Notes: a model not told the origin generated them from the letters alone. DNA of 64,000 nucleotides from Macrobrachium rosenbergii (GCF_040412425.1 NC_089755.1:49447798-49511797); one strand, 5' to 3'. Shown: positions 46,103 through 58,434, numbered from the stretch's first letter. Program-made: numbers and translations.

Positions 46103-47657
46103 ACAGCAAAGAAGGCGAATTTTTTGCCTGTAACTTAAGAAAATTTCTGTATATTCTATATTATTACTTCAACACAAGACCTTTCCCCAATAGCGAGTGA
46201 CCTCAAGAAAAACAAGGTCATCTTCACTTTCATACTTTAACACGATTCAAAGGCGAAACAACCTGTTTGAATAATTTCTTTCAATAGTAAGGCATCTTTC
46301 CTTGAATCTCGGTGTACCTCTGTTGATGTAAGCAGGGAACTGGGTACCTGGTAATAAGTCATCAACTAGTATGGGTTACAGCAAAGGTGAAGGATGATTT
46401 GGGAAGATCGGTCCTCCCGTGTTATAGAAAAATCTTGCCTGTTTCTTAAAATCTATCTCTATTGTCACAAAGAATAAATCTGCTACCACTGAATACATTT
46501 CTGCAAACCTCAGAAATTACAATATTATGTTTCTATATTTAGTTGGCTCTTGGGTTCCTTCTATGGCCTACTGCCGCTCGTATCTGACCTCTACGGCTCG
46601 TTGCAACTTTCTATACTTTTTTTTTTTTAGCTAAGCTTTTCTATCCGGTCTTGCCACAGTATTCGGCGAACCTCCCATTCAGTTTTAGCGGCCCTAACCG
46701 GCAATGCCATTACGATCATAACGGCGGCAGTAAAGCCACATTTTAAAGTTGTATTTTTCCCCTATAAATTTCTATAACTGCAATTCCGGGTCGTTATTAC
46801 TCTGTAAATTTACACAAAGGGAAGGGGGAGGGGGGAGGGGAGGGGGAGGGGAGGGGCGAGGCAAATACAACAATAATGGCCTGGTGATGGCGCTCAATTT
46901 CGTCCATAAAAAAAAACAAACATTCATATAATGTTAATTTCTCTGATAAGTTATTACCTGTTCATTGGGAACAGGTACATTTTCAAAACAGAGAACGCCG
47001 CATAGTTGTGATATCCGTGGTGGCTCCCGCGCTGTCAAAAAAAAAAAAAAAAGTAGATATATGTAAAATGAGATGAATTCGCACATACAGTACATGGGCC
47101 ACTTATTGTAGAAGGATCGTTGTTTTCATCGTAACCAGACTGAGTCACTGAATTGTGGAGTGAATATTTGCTGAATATTTTTTGAACATGTTTGACAAGC
47201 ATGGCTGAAATTGTCCCACATATATGCTTACCCCTTCAAAAAAAACTCTCTAATGATTCCCAAAGCCAAATGCGAACTAAGCCAATCTCCATCTTTCTCC
47301 CACCAAGTTGCATCTGAGCTATCAGACCAGCAATCTGTATCCGCCTTTACATTTAATATAAAACTGGTCATAAGGAGGGAGCGACCTAATATAAATGAAA
47401 CCTCATCAAATATAATCCGATAACTCTCAACCGCCATGCGGTCTGTCACTCCCAGCAGGCTTGAATAAATTATCTTAAGGGATTTTCTCTTGACATCTTA
47501 GCGCAGTCTGGGAAAACCCCTGCTGTGAACCCTGGCTGATAATGGTTGATAGCAATTTATCTAGCGTCGTGGTTATCGTAGTCACTGATGCCACAGCTTG
47601 CTTGAGGCTTCCTACGCTAGACTGTATAAGATGAATACGAGATTTTCATTAAGTTTT
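46103..47657. other. 1.5 kb of unique DNA with a strong G-quadruplex motif
   Basis: The stretch 46819-46857 consists of five or more runs of four to six G separated by single A residues, such as GGGGGAGGGGGGAGGGGAGG. Elsewhere no gene or repeat is recognised; frames of about 70 codons near 47211-47449 overlap on both strands without motifs. Confidence 0.75.
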
Positions 47658-47748
47658 ATACCAGCTTCGTTCTTTCGTATTCTTTGGAAGCTTGAATTTC
47701 AAGTCGATGGCCCCTGTGGGCTTGTTCATTGTGAATAGGTTTCATCTT

Positions 47749-47823
<75 letters not shown>

Positions 47824-47955
47824 TAACATCCAAGTCTTATACAGTTTCTTCCTTTCATATTCTTTGGAAGTTTGAATTTCAAGTCAACGGCCCCTTTGGA
47901 CTTGTTCCATATCAATAGGTCTCATCTTCTGAACAATAATAATAATAATAATTAA
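47658..47955 (+). mobile_element. two tandem Family B tails with (AAT)n
   Basis: The first tail reads TTCTTTGGAAGCTTGAATTT then TGGCCCCTGTGGGCTTGTTC and ends in (AAT)n at 47753-47822. The second, TTCTTTGGAAGTTTGAATTT then CGGCCCCTTTGGACTTGTTC, ends in a short (AAT)n at 47934-47952. Both include the preceding phrase TTC-TTTC(G/A)TATTC, so a longer unit of about 180 bp may have been duplicated. Confidence 0.8.
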
Positions 47956-48130
47956 TAACCAAAGCCCTTATGACGTGGACTTCACTATTTATGTCTTGAT
48001 ATCAAATTAGACGAAGTTTATACATTTCATCCAAAGGATATCTCAAGAGTTATTTTGTGGCCGGGTGTAACACGAGGTGAGGAGGGATTTTATTAGGTTT
48101 GAAGATGGACCCACATTCAAGATTTGTTTG

Positions 48131-48132
<2 letters not shown>

Positions 48133-48196
<64 letters not shown>

Positions 48197-48257
48197 GCAC
48201 ACAAACACATATACATATATATGTATAACCGTATATGCACATATGTGTTTGTGTGTG

Positions 48258-48328
<71 letters not shown>
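48133..48328. repeat. 196-bp compound-microsatellite palindrome
   Basis: (CT)n then (CA)n then AAACACATATACATATATAT leads to a short centre. Then GCACATATGTGTTTGTGTGT and (GA)n follow. Every block on the left has its complement in mirror order on the right, so the whole segment can fold into one long hairpin. Confidence 0.93.
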
Positions 48329-48332
<4 letters not shown>

Positions 48333-48739
48333 TACACAGTACGGGAAAACTGATGAATATTGTATGTGCTATTGTAAGGACACCTGGAAAACAGAATCAA
48401 TTCTTTTTGTGTTTTGCTTTTGATTTGTTACACACGATTCAGAATACATTTTTTCCCCTCTTTGTTTATATCTACATACCGTAAAAAAGAAAAAGTCCAC
48501 ATTTTTATTTGTCGCACTGACGCCAGTGTTTTTAAACTAATCTTTATTTTGCAATATATTTCCATAAGATTAATGACCTGGCTCCACTTCAAATAACAGG
48601 TTGATGGGAATCCCTCAAATGTGTGAAGCATTTGACATACGATGCCACCAGGGCAGAAGCCTGAGGTTGCTTATCTGTTATCGGCAGTGCTTTAGTAATT
48701 TGTCAAAAAAAAAAAACTTTCCTTTTTTTAAAAATTTTT
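48329..48739. other. unique DNA, nothing recognised
   Basis: No supported feature. Confidence 0.5.
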
Positions 48740-49290
48740 TGTCAGACTTTTTGTTTTTGTTTTTGTTTTAATTCTTCTCTTGAAATATCCTCAGCATTTT
48801 TGGTTAAAATATACTGTTTTGCAGTTTTTTTTTTTAATTTCTCTCGTGAAATATCTTCAGCAGTGTTGGTTAAAACGATGAGGTAATAACTACTGAAAAA
48901 AGTGTCCGTGTTTTTAAAAGGTTATTGTATACAAAGATACTGTTTTGCAGTTTTTTTTTTTTTGTTAACTTTTCTCATGAAATATCATCAGCACTGTTGT
49001 TAAAACAATGAGGTGATAACTAATGAAAAAAAGTGTCTGTGTTTTTGAAAGGTTATTGTATACAAAAATACAGTCTTGTAGTTTTTTGTTAATTCTTCTC
49101 TTGAAATATCTTCAGCATTGCTGGTTAAAACAATGAGGCAATAAATATCGAAAATCAATTTTGTGTGTTTTTAAAAGGTTATCGTACATAAAGAAAATGT
49201 TCTGCATATTTTGTCTTAATTCTTCTCTTGAAATATATGTTCAATATTGTTGGTTAAAACAATGAAGCAATAAATATTGAAATTACAACA
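48740..49290. repeat. ~126-bp satellite, about 4.5 copies
   Basis: TTCTCTTGAAATATCTTCAG then TTGGTTAAAACAATGAGG recurs near 48775, 48840, 48972, 49098 and 49222. GTTTTTAAAAGGTTATTGTA and TACTGTTTTGCAGTTTTTTT occur once per unit. The first unit is short (about 65 bp), an internal deletion. Confidence 0.92.
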
Positions 49291-50097
<807 letters not shown>

Positions 50098-50119
50098 ATG
50101 TGTTAAGACTGTAAGTCAT

Positions 50120-50387
50120 GACCCATGAAAAGCCACGGCCCGGTGGTGGCCTGTCCTGTATCGTTGCCAGATGCACGATTATGGCTAACTTTAACCTTAA
50201 ATCAAACAAAAACTACTGAGGCTAGAGGGCTGCAGTTTGGTATGTTTGGTGATTGGGAGGTGGATGATCAACATACCAATTTGCAGTCCTCTAGCCTCAG
50301 TGGTTTTTAAGATGTGAGGGCGGAAAGAAGAAGTGTGTACGGACAGACAAAGCCACCTCAATAGTTTTTTTTACAGAAAACTAAAAA
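50120..50387 (+). mobile_element. Family D structured repeat, 5'-truncated copy 4
   Basis: It lacks the GCGCCGAAG hairpin and starts at the GCCACGGCCCGGTGGTGGCC block. The long inverted arms are present (CTAGAGGGCTGCAGTTTGG and CCAATTTGCAGTCCTCTAGC), as is the terminal TTTTTACAGAAAACTAAAA. It lies just after the long (TA)n tract. Confidence 0.9.
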
Positions 50388-50898
50388 CACGCGTCACTGA
50401 AACTTGCGACAGATCCTGAGCGGTCTAGCGTAACCGGAAATGAGGTCACAATGGGGCTGCCTCAAAGCTGATGGAGTATTAAAAAAAAAAAAGACATAAT
50501 TCACTCGTGTAAAGTTATGATTCGAAGATGGCAGCTGCACAGACCAAAAGGTAAACAGGTACTGAAAGGGGCCGCAATTGCAAGCTCGGGTACAGAGTTA
50601 CCTGGCGTCCTTAAACGGGTCAGGTGATACAGCGGAAATTTTACCTGCAAACATCGGTTCAGTATAACTTTTGAATCTTCGTGCATATAAATTTGGACGG
50701 CAAATTTCATATTTCAATCGCTTACGACTTCACAAATTCCATAAACATATCGTGTTACGGTTCTTATTTATATTTATAAATACAAACTGGAACATGATTT
50801 GTTAATGGAATTTAAAAGTATACTTATGAACAACATTCTCTGGGTACATACAATAATCCGAGCACCTTTCCAAACGCATTTTCACGGGAATCTCCCCA
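50388..50898. other. unique DNA, nothing recognised
   Basis: No supported feature. Confidence 0.5.
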
Positions 50899-51025
50899 TT
50901 CTCCTTTATTCCCAGGACCTCCACACCTAATTCTCCTTTATTCCCAGGACCTCCACACCTAATTCTCCTTTATTCCCAGGACCTCCACACCTAATTCTCC
51001 TTTATTCCCAGGACCTCCACACCTA
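50899..51025. repeat. 32-bp minisatellite, four perfect copies
   Basis: Four copies of TTCTCCTTTATTCCCAGGAC then CTCCACACCTAA with essentially no differences. The lack of divergence makes it the youngest-looking array in the window. Confidence 0.98.
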
Positions 51026-51405
51026 GATCGAAGAGATTTCAAAACAAGAGACAGAGAGCAATGTATCTGTATCTGGGGGACGCTGGGAAGCAACTTTCGC
51101 ACTGCTACCAGTGCGCCGTTCGAGGCAAACCGAAGGCGTAACGAAAACCACAGCCCCCCAGGGAAGGTGAACCGCTCCGAAGATGATCAGGGCATTAAAC
51201 ATCTTCGGATTTTCCTGCTGTGCCTTGGCATTTATCATCAAGATCAAGGCGGAGTCGATATATGCGGCTCAAAATGATAAATCAAACTTGATAAATCAAA
51301 CTTGCAAGTCAGTGAATCTTCCAATTAACGCGCGTGCGCACGGTTGTATGCACGGTGTATTGAGAAAAATGTAAGGTATGAATGAGAGCGATAAGCACAT
51401 AAGGA

Positions 51406-51408
<3 letters not shown>
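51026..51408. other. unique DNA with ATAAATCAAACTTG duplication
   Basis: GATAAATCAAACTTG is repeated in tandem near 51278-51304. Overlapping frames of 63-74 codons on both strands have no motif. Confidence 0.45.
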
Positions 51409-51478
<70 letters not shown>

Positions 51479-51547
51479 AATTGACTGATTTAGAAACTAG
51501 GTCGAGAGGAGGAAATGAGAACAATTCTATATTAAAAAAGACTAAGA

Positions 51548-51613
<66 letters not shown>

Positions 51614-51690
51614 AAAATTAAGTGATATAGTAATTAAGACGAGAGGAAGAAATGAAAACTCTATACTAAAACATTACCAAGAATATGCGT

Positions 51691-51742
<52 letters not shown>

Positions 51743-51743
51743 C

Positions 51744-51821
<78 letters not shown>

Positions 51822-51875
51822 GATTCCCCGTCACCTGACAGCAACTGCTAAATAAAACACACACACACACGCACA
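51409..51875. repeat. (GA)n tracts, (GT)n(GA)n(GACA)n(GA)n and (CA)n
   Basis: (GA)n at 51409-51477 and 51552-51610. (GT)n from 51688, (GA)n, (GACA)n at 51749-51778, and (GA)n to 51819. A short (CA)n lies at 51859-51873. The flanks of the first two GA tracts are similar (TTTAGAAACTAGGTCGAGAGG and TAATTAAGACGAGAGGAAG), indicating duplication. Confidence 0.93.
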
Positions 51876-52088
51876 ATATCTGTTGCTCATGCACTCGAAG
51901 CAATTTTTCTGCCGAGCAGTCTCCCTCACACACAATGTCACTTCAGGTTTTTTGAGAGGAAAAAAAAATTCATTGCGAATTCCAGGCGTCTTTCGTCAGA
52001 CGCCGAGCGTCGAATGAAATAACGCTGTATTGATGGAAATTCCCTAAATGTAACTTGTCGCGCTATCGATTAATTTGATACTTTCACG

Positions 52089-52089
<1 letters not shown>

Positions 52090-52128
<39 letters not shown>
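52090..52128. repeat. (CT)n microsatellite
   Basis: About 19 CT units. Confidence 0.97.
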
Positions 52129-52130
<2 letters not shown>

Positions 52131-52356
52131 ATGACGATAAGGTCATCGCTCTCTTGCCTAGTGCAACGGCTTCGAAAGCAGAAGTTCCCGGGAATAATTC
52201 ATGATCTCTGTTTACGCGGTGACATGCATTCGAAGGTGTATGTGCGTATGTATATTTATGTACGCCTTTAGTCAAGTATGTATGCTTGACGAAAATGCTG
52301 AGATAATATTTATGTTTGTAAATATCGTATAAGCCGTGTCATCTACAACAGGGAGG

Positions 52357-52615
52357 TAGCGCCAGAGAAATGGCAGCAAAACAATCACTCTCACGTTTAT
52401 ATTGTAACTGCTGAAGCGTGGATGAACACCACGAGGGTAAACTTCCACAATATAAATGCTGAGATTATTACGTAGGCCTACATCTGTAAACAATAAACCG
52501 TTTCAACTTCATTTAGCGCCAGAGAAATGGCAGCAAAACAATCACTTTCACGTTTATATTGTAACTGCTGAAGCGTGGATGAACACCATGTGCGTAAACT
52601 TCCATAATATAAGTT
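52357..52615. repeat. direct duplication of ~100 bp at 157-bp offset
   Basis: TAGCGCCAGAGAAATGGCAG to ATATAA at 52357-52460 is repeated at 52514-52615 with few changes. Each copy contains TTTATATTGT and a matching ACAATATAAA or ATAATATAAG about 50 bp later, so each can form a stem. Confidence 0.93.
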
Positions 52616-52739
52616 GCTTTACCTGCTACAAGGAGAGCTCATCAGGAGCTCGTCGATTCTTGCCAACAACGTAAACACACTGCAACATTCATCTTCATTT
52701 TTCAAACTCCCTAGCGCTTCTTACATACTAAGGCCCTTC

Positions 52740-53200
52740 CTTTCCTATGCCCCCTTCAGGTCATCTATCGAGATCATTTCTAAGTTTTCCTCTCATTGTT
52801 CCTACTAACATTTCCGATTTATACACTCCTGTCGCCAGGCTATCGTCCTCCGTTCTTTCCGCATGACCAAACCATCTCAAAACACACTGATCAATCCTTT
52901 CACCTACGCTAATCTTGTCACCACTTCTGCGCAGGACCGCATTCCTTACCCTTACAATCCTTCTTACATCACACAAATACGACACAAACTGTTCAATTCA
53001 TTCAACAGCATTAACTTTTCTCACGCATTGAATATCCACCTTTTACTTCCATAAAGGAGGATTAGCTCAACTATCCCTTCATACATTCATACCTTGGCTT
53101 CCAAAGACACTCAATGGCTCTTCACAATCCCTTGCACATACCCCGCTGCCTTCCCTGCTGCACCAAGTCTGTAAACTCTCTTACCTCGTCCAACCATTAT
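52740..53200 (-). mobile_element. LINE ORF2 fragment (thumb to C-terminal tail)
   Basis: Minus-strand reading from about 53190 gives RVYRLGAAGKAAGYVQGIVK, then VSLEAK and YEGIVELILLYGSKRW, then MLLNELNSLCRICVM. It continues to an open 74-codon frame (52985-52761) with VRNAVLRRSGDKISVGERID and CVLRWFGHAERTEDD. The order matches the end of a non-LTR reverse transcriptase followed by the RWFGHxxR tail, with two or three frameshifts. Sequence beyond the tail (RGKLRNDLD) decays into stops. It is the same kind of element as 3830-4480 and 8090-9335, and all three lie on the minus strand. Confidence 0.82.
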
Positions 53201-53689
53201 GTGATATGTTTGCCCTCAAATACCATCAAGAAATCACCTGTTCCATTCTTGGACCATCCATGAAATGAGCGAAATAACTAACAGTACATTTGACGTCACG
53301 AAGAGAGTAAAGAAGGCGATGAACAGCAAACAATGAGACTAGATGATAAAACTTCAACAAAAAAGGAAATACCAGATCCAATCGACGACGTACCCACACA
53401 CACACACACACACACAAACCTGCACCATTGACCACACCACCAAATCTACATTCATAAAAAAAAAAGTCCCGAAGGTACGTACTCTACCCTTTGTAGCAAA
53501 AGGAAGGACGCTCCTTCAGTATGCGGATCAGCCATGCAGAAACCACTCAATAAATAGCTGGGCACAGGCGGCATTAAAAGGATGTGGCGGATGCATACAA
53601 TTTGGAGGTGCACCTATGCACCAGACGAGGGCGAATCAATGGTTAAAAAGGCTTAAGTGCATCTCTGGCCAGGCTTGGAGACGCGGCGT
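53201..53689. other. unique DNA, nothing recognised
   Basis: The 116-codon plus-strand frame at 53343-53693 contains a short CA-repeat His/Thr stretch. Its second half (PFVAKGRTLLQYADQPCRNH) looks protein-like but I do not recognise it. A (CA)n lies at 53396-53417. Confidence 0.3.
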
Positions 53690-54180
53690 ATAGTCAGTTA
53701 CCTGAGTTTGTTTTTTCTAGTATGATTTGATGACATGGACAGAGAGTATGCATTTGCATATCAATGCATGTATGCGTGGCAGGTATGTATAGTTTGCTTA
53801 CATGATAACTGACATGAAATGCATGGTATGTATGTGTTTGTTTATGTATGCATGTGTAGACTGAAGGATCAGTCTAAACACATGCAATCTGGTAGCACTA
53901 AAGCAGTAATGGAAAATTATGCATGCCTGCACGCATTATTTCACTACATGGATACATATATGCTATGCCAGGTGCATAGAAATGCACGCCAATGCAAGCA
54001 TACAGGTGCATGCAGTACTGAGAGCGAGTATATGCAGTGTAATATTCCAAGTATGAAGCATACACACTAGATTTAAAAAAAAATATATGATAATGCATGC
54101 TTATCAGGCTAATCAGTGATATGCTAAGCAGAGTGCAGAAGCAAGTGCATAAATGCATTCATGCATAAGTCTATGGTATA
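53690..54180. repeat. TGCAT-enriched region
   Basis: The tetramer TGCA and its neighbours ATGCAT and GCATGC recur about two dozen times in 490 bp (for example ATCAATGCATGTATGCG near 53761 and GTGCATAAATGCATTCATGC near 54146). There is no fixed period, which suggests a very eroded tandem repeat or a motif-enriched sequence. Confidence 0.6.
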
Positions 54181-54224
54181 CACTAAATACTTGTGCATAC
54201 AGGCAGTACAGTTTTATATACATA

Positions 54225-54402
<178 letters not shown>

Positions 54403-54654
54403 ATATAGGTATACTATAGACAGATATTTACATAGACTGAAAACTACAGCAACGTTCACAGCAGAATTGCAAAAGGAAAGGAAGAAAAGTACCAACTATA
54501 AACATACTGCATACCCATGGCAGAGTAACGATGTCAAGGGTATTTCAACAGAAAGTTTGCTTGATGATCTTGTCATAATGGAGACCAAGACGCTGATTAA
54601 CTTAACTCCTTTAACGTGGAACTATGATATATTATGATGAGTTCCCTGGAGGCG

Positions 54655-54965
54655 GCCTTAGGGAACTTACGAGGTTTCAAATGCAGATGAGATAACAATG
54701 GAAGGTAGACTGAAATGGTTTGGACGTGTCTTCCGCACCATCCCGGGGAGAATGACTGGTGATTGTAGTATTAGCTTGGTTTCTGTGGGCACCAGCAGAG
54801 TTGGAAGACCTAGACCTACGTAGACCTAGACCTATGAGTCGGGAGGTTAGAGATGAGCAGAGATGCGTGGAAGTGAAAGGTCATTTACGATCGGGAATTT
54901 AGAGAAGAGTGGAGATTTGTGGAAGTGAAAGCCCAGTTAATACATGCTGTCTTCCAAGGTCCTTC
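54655..54965 (+). mobile_element. LINE ORF2 C-terminal remnant
   Basis: The plus strand codes DEITMEGRLKWFGRVFRTIP from 54688, then SISLVSVGTSRVGRPRP, after which stops appear. The RLKWFGxxxR motif followed by a VGRPRP linker is the ORF2 tail of non-LTR retrotransposons. CCTAGACCTACGTAGACCTA is an internal duplication. Two near-repeats of AGAGATTTGTGGAAGTGAAA lie at the 3' side. It looks closer to the 31345 fragment than to the minus-strand family, by the GRPRP linker. Confidence 0.7.
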
Positions 54966-55614
54966 TGAGAGGTGCACGTCGTTAGCGTGACTGATGACAG
55001 CATAATGCACCTTTACCTCTGTCCAAAACAAGTATTATCAAAAGCAATGATGACTACATTACATCCCACAAAAGGAGGATTCTGGAATCCCAGTAGATCA
55101 CATGGATATGCAAATGAGGGCAAATCAACCATGACCATAATCCCCTTTAAATCGCTGTACTCTCCATTTATGCACAGCATACATGTAGCAGTTGTGTTCG
55201 TCTTTCCCCAGCACATTTCACAGTTATCAGGGCATTTACTTACTCTAAGCGTATGGATTAACCATTTCATATAGTTTACACGAACCGTCCAGTCCACATG
55301 ACCTTGCAAAGGTTACATCTAGATGCCTATTCGTCTCGGCTGATATAGAGCCAACTCTTTTAAATCTTGAACTTAACACCTAAATCTAACGTTACCGTTG
55401 CATGGAGACTATAAAATAAGAGGCGAATCATTCTCTCAGAATTCGTGTAAAATCTGTAAAGTCCACAGGCAAGAAGAAATTGTCTATTGAATAATTAAAT
55501 TAATTTCTAAGACGCTCATTATCTATAACGGATGACAGACTAAAATCGATTTCTCTGAAGACCATTACAACTGAACCTGATAACTTCTTTTGTTATCCCT
55601 AAACGATATGACAC
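54966..55614. other. unique DNA with two overlapping unrecognised frames
   Basis: A plus frame (54972-55274, 100 codons) and a minus frame (55013-55309, 98 codons, several Cys) overlap. Neither has a recognised family, and mutual overlap argues that at least one is chance. Confidence 0.25.
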
Positions 55615-55915
55615 CGTAAGGGGTAGTGCCGTCAGTGCACCTCATGCGGTGCACTGTAGGCATTACTTAAGGTTCATTGCAGCACGCCTTAGCCTCCTAG
55701 CTGCAACCCCTTTCGTTCCTTTTACTGTACCTCCTTTCATATTCTCTTTTTTCCATCTTACTTTCCTCAACCCTCTCCTAGCAACTGACTCAGTGCGACT
55801 GCGAGGTTGTCCTGTTACACCTTTCAAACCTTTCGACTATCAATTTCCATTTCAGCGCTGAATGACCTCGTAGGTCCCAGTGCTTGGCCTTTGGCCTAAA
55901 TTCTATATTCAGTTC
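55615..55915 (-). mobile_element. Family C repeat, complete copy
   Basis: The minus strand runs from ATTGAACTGAATATAGAATT then AGGCCAAAGGCCAAGCACTG to GCACTGACGGCACTACCCCT. The hairpin GTGCACCGCATGAGGTGCAC is perfect in its GTGCACC / GGTGCAC stems. The 70-codon plus-strand frame across it is a shadow. Confidence 0.9.
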
Positions 55916-57015
55916 AATCCTAAAGGGTAAGAGACAAAATAATCTTCTTCTCCTAAGAGATGGCGGAAAACTGTGACGTCGAGATAAGAGGCTGGGTCAA
56001 GACCTCCAAGGTCAAGACCTAGGGTCAGAGGAGGTCACGCAGACTGACATGAAACGTGTATAAATCTTCCCATATATGCTAAATTTGCCCAAAGCTTCAG
56101 CTGGGCAGTACAGAGACAGTTCCCGTCCAGAATGAGATAAGGAACAACAGTCCATAAGACGTCTCGGTTGGGTGGTCGAGTCCAACGGCCTAAACCAGAC
56201 TTCTCATCGCCTTGATGACTTTAGAGCAGAAAAGGTCGAACAGCCCCATCTGTGCAATTTTTATTTTTAATGTTTATATCTCTGTTTTTTATTCCACTGT
56301 CTTTCTGATTTATATATTAGTCTGTTGATTGATTTTTGTAACTTGCCTCACAAGTTAACGGTATTTTAAGCTTGCTCCCCGTGAATAAATCATTCATTTT
56401 GAATAACGGTAATAACAGCAAAATCAGAACGATAATACTTTTGATATCACACAGCATAAGAAAATGCGAAAGTTGAACATGCATTTGCTCTCACTCCGAG
56501 TAATCTATTTTTATTATTTCTGGCGTCAGCCACAACATCACGATTTAGTTAACATATCAGTCATAACGGAAACAGAGGGATGAATGAATTAATAAAGTAT
56601 TCGGTGGGAGGTTGAATGAATGATTGAGCAACTTACTGAATTACTCAAATGAATAAAAACTGAATGGACGAACGGACGAATAATTGAGCAACAGAGTCAA
56701 TGAATAAGATTCCTAGTGTGGTGCATTTCAAGAAGCAGAAACTCCCCCTAACTACATGCTGTAGTTATATTTATTACTACATAATACGTGGACACATTAC
56801 ACTTACATTAAGCAGATCTTTGCTGTAAGAGGTGGGGATTTGCGGCCGTAAAATATTTCATAAACTCTGATTTTTTCGTGTAATATTAATTATCCATTAG
56901 TTATGGCTCTACTATGAAAATCAGTTTATTTTTAATCGTGTATAATTACCTGCGAACGTTTTGTATGGATTAAAAGCAAGCTTGATTTTGAAGAGCTTCG
57001 AAGTTTTAATTATAA
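55916..57015. other. 1.1 kb of unique DNA, nothing recognised
   Basis: A short GAATGAATGATTGAGCAAC direct repeat near 56610-56695 is the only pattern seen. Confidence 0.5.
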
Positions 57016-57084
57016 ATCTGATTGATGGCTGATTTTGTACATGGTTATTTTAACTGGAGGTGTACATTATACACCCACATATAT

Positions 57085-57135
<51 letters not shown>

Positions 57136-57206
57136 TTCTCCAGTTATAAAAAATGTGGGTTAATAGGAATGATGGCAACTACATTTTTTATAACTGGAGA
57201 AAACTG

Positions 57207-57287
<81 letters not shown>

Positions 57288-57299
57288 GAGAGAGAGGAG

Positions 57300-57355
<56 letters not shown>

Positions 57356-57409
57356 ATAATGTACCCCCAGTTAAAATAACCATGTACAAAAATCAGCTAT
57401 CAATCAGAT
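57016..57409. repeat. 394-bp compound-microsatellite palindrome with nested hairpin
   Basis: Outer unique arms (left ATCTGATTGATGGCTGATTT then TGTACATGGTTATTTTAACT; right the complement) are complementary over about 60 bp with few mismatches. They continue into ATTATACAC and CA/TG, TA, then (CT)n at 57088-57130 facing (GA)n at 57210-57304. At the centre, TCTCCAGTTATAAAAAATGT (about 57138-57157) and ACATTTTTTATAACTGGAGA form a perfect 20-bp stem with a loop of about 23 bp. Confidence 0.96.
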
Positions 57410-57492
57410 AGGACTTTTGGCACCCAACCGGTCACTCTCCAACTTACATATTCAAATCCCAAGCTTCCCCTTCAATGATTTTTTATTCAATA

Positions 57493-57780
57493 AAGAATTT
57501 AGGCCAAAGGCTGAATGACCTAGGAGGTCATTCAGCACTGAAACGGAAACTGACAGTAAAAGGTTTGAAAGGTGTAACAGGAAGAAAACCTTTCAGTTGC
57601 ACTATGAATTAATTGTTAGGAGACGGTGGAAAGTAAGGTGGAAGAAAGACAATATGAAAGGAGGCACAGTAAAAAGGAACGAAAGGGGTTGCAGCTAGGG
57701 GTCGAAGGCACGCTGCAAAGAACCTTAAGTATTGCCTACAGTGCACCGCATGAGTTGCACTGACGGAACTAACCCCCCCC
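57493..57780 (+). mobile_element. Family C repeat, copy 6
   Basis: Begins GAATTTAGGCCAAAGGCTGA with a local rearrangement (TGAATGACCTAGGAGGTCAT, a short palindrome replacing the usual CAAGCACTGGGACC). It ends at GTGCACCGCATGAGTTGCAC then TGACGGAACTAACCCC. Confidence 0.88.
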
Positions 57781-58139
57781 CTTCATTGAAGAATGTTTCG
57801 CAGTCCTTAATAAATTATCCAATTCTCACTTTTCCTGTCAGACACAGGGACAATTATTCCTCCCACCCTTTCCCTCGTTGGAAAATACCTATATATGGCT
57901 GATCACTTACTCTATTCCCAGCCCCCCCCCAAAAAAAAAAAAATTCTCGAAGGTAATTCCGTAAAATTCTGGCGCCTCTCCATTCTTCAGCGCCTTTACG
58001 ACCTGCCTTATATCTTGAACAGTCACTTCCATTCTGAGATCTACACCAAACGTTCCCATTTCCTCGCGTCTTTCAGTTCTATTCCCTGCCGTTATTCGCG
58101 TTTTGTGTGATTTTATGTTATGTATTACTACTACTTTTA
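57781..58139. other. unique DNA, nothing recognised
   Basis: The minus-strand frame over 57907-58332 contains about 35 unique codons (VDLRMEVTVQDIRQVVKALK followed by GEAPEFYGI). They resemble the KAxKNGKAPGxDGI region that precedes reverse transcriptase in LINE ORF2. It may be another LINE fragment near 57950-58040. Confidence 0.4.
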
Positions 58140-58276
58140 TTACTACTGCTGCTACTACTACTACTACTACTACTACTACCACTACTACTACTACTACTAC
58201 ATGCCATGTATATATGTATATATATGTACAGTATATATATATACACATATATATATGTGTATGTACACACACATAT

Positions 58277-58325
<49 letters not shown>

Positions 58326-58434
58326 CATTCATATATAATATATAATTTTTTCATTCATACAAAGGTACCGACACATACACGATACAGAGAGACATACATA
58401 CATACATACATACATACATACATACATACATACG
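58140..58434. repeat. (TAC)n, (TA)n and (CATA)n tracts
   Basis: (CTA)n at 58140-58200, mixed TATATG/TACACA and (TA)n at 58278-58322, and (CATA)n at 58392-58432. Confidence 0.95.
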
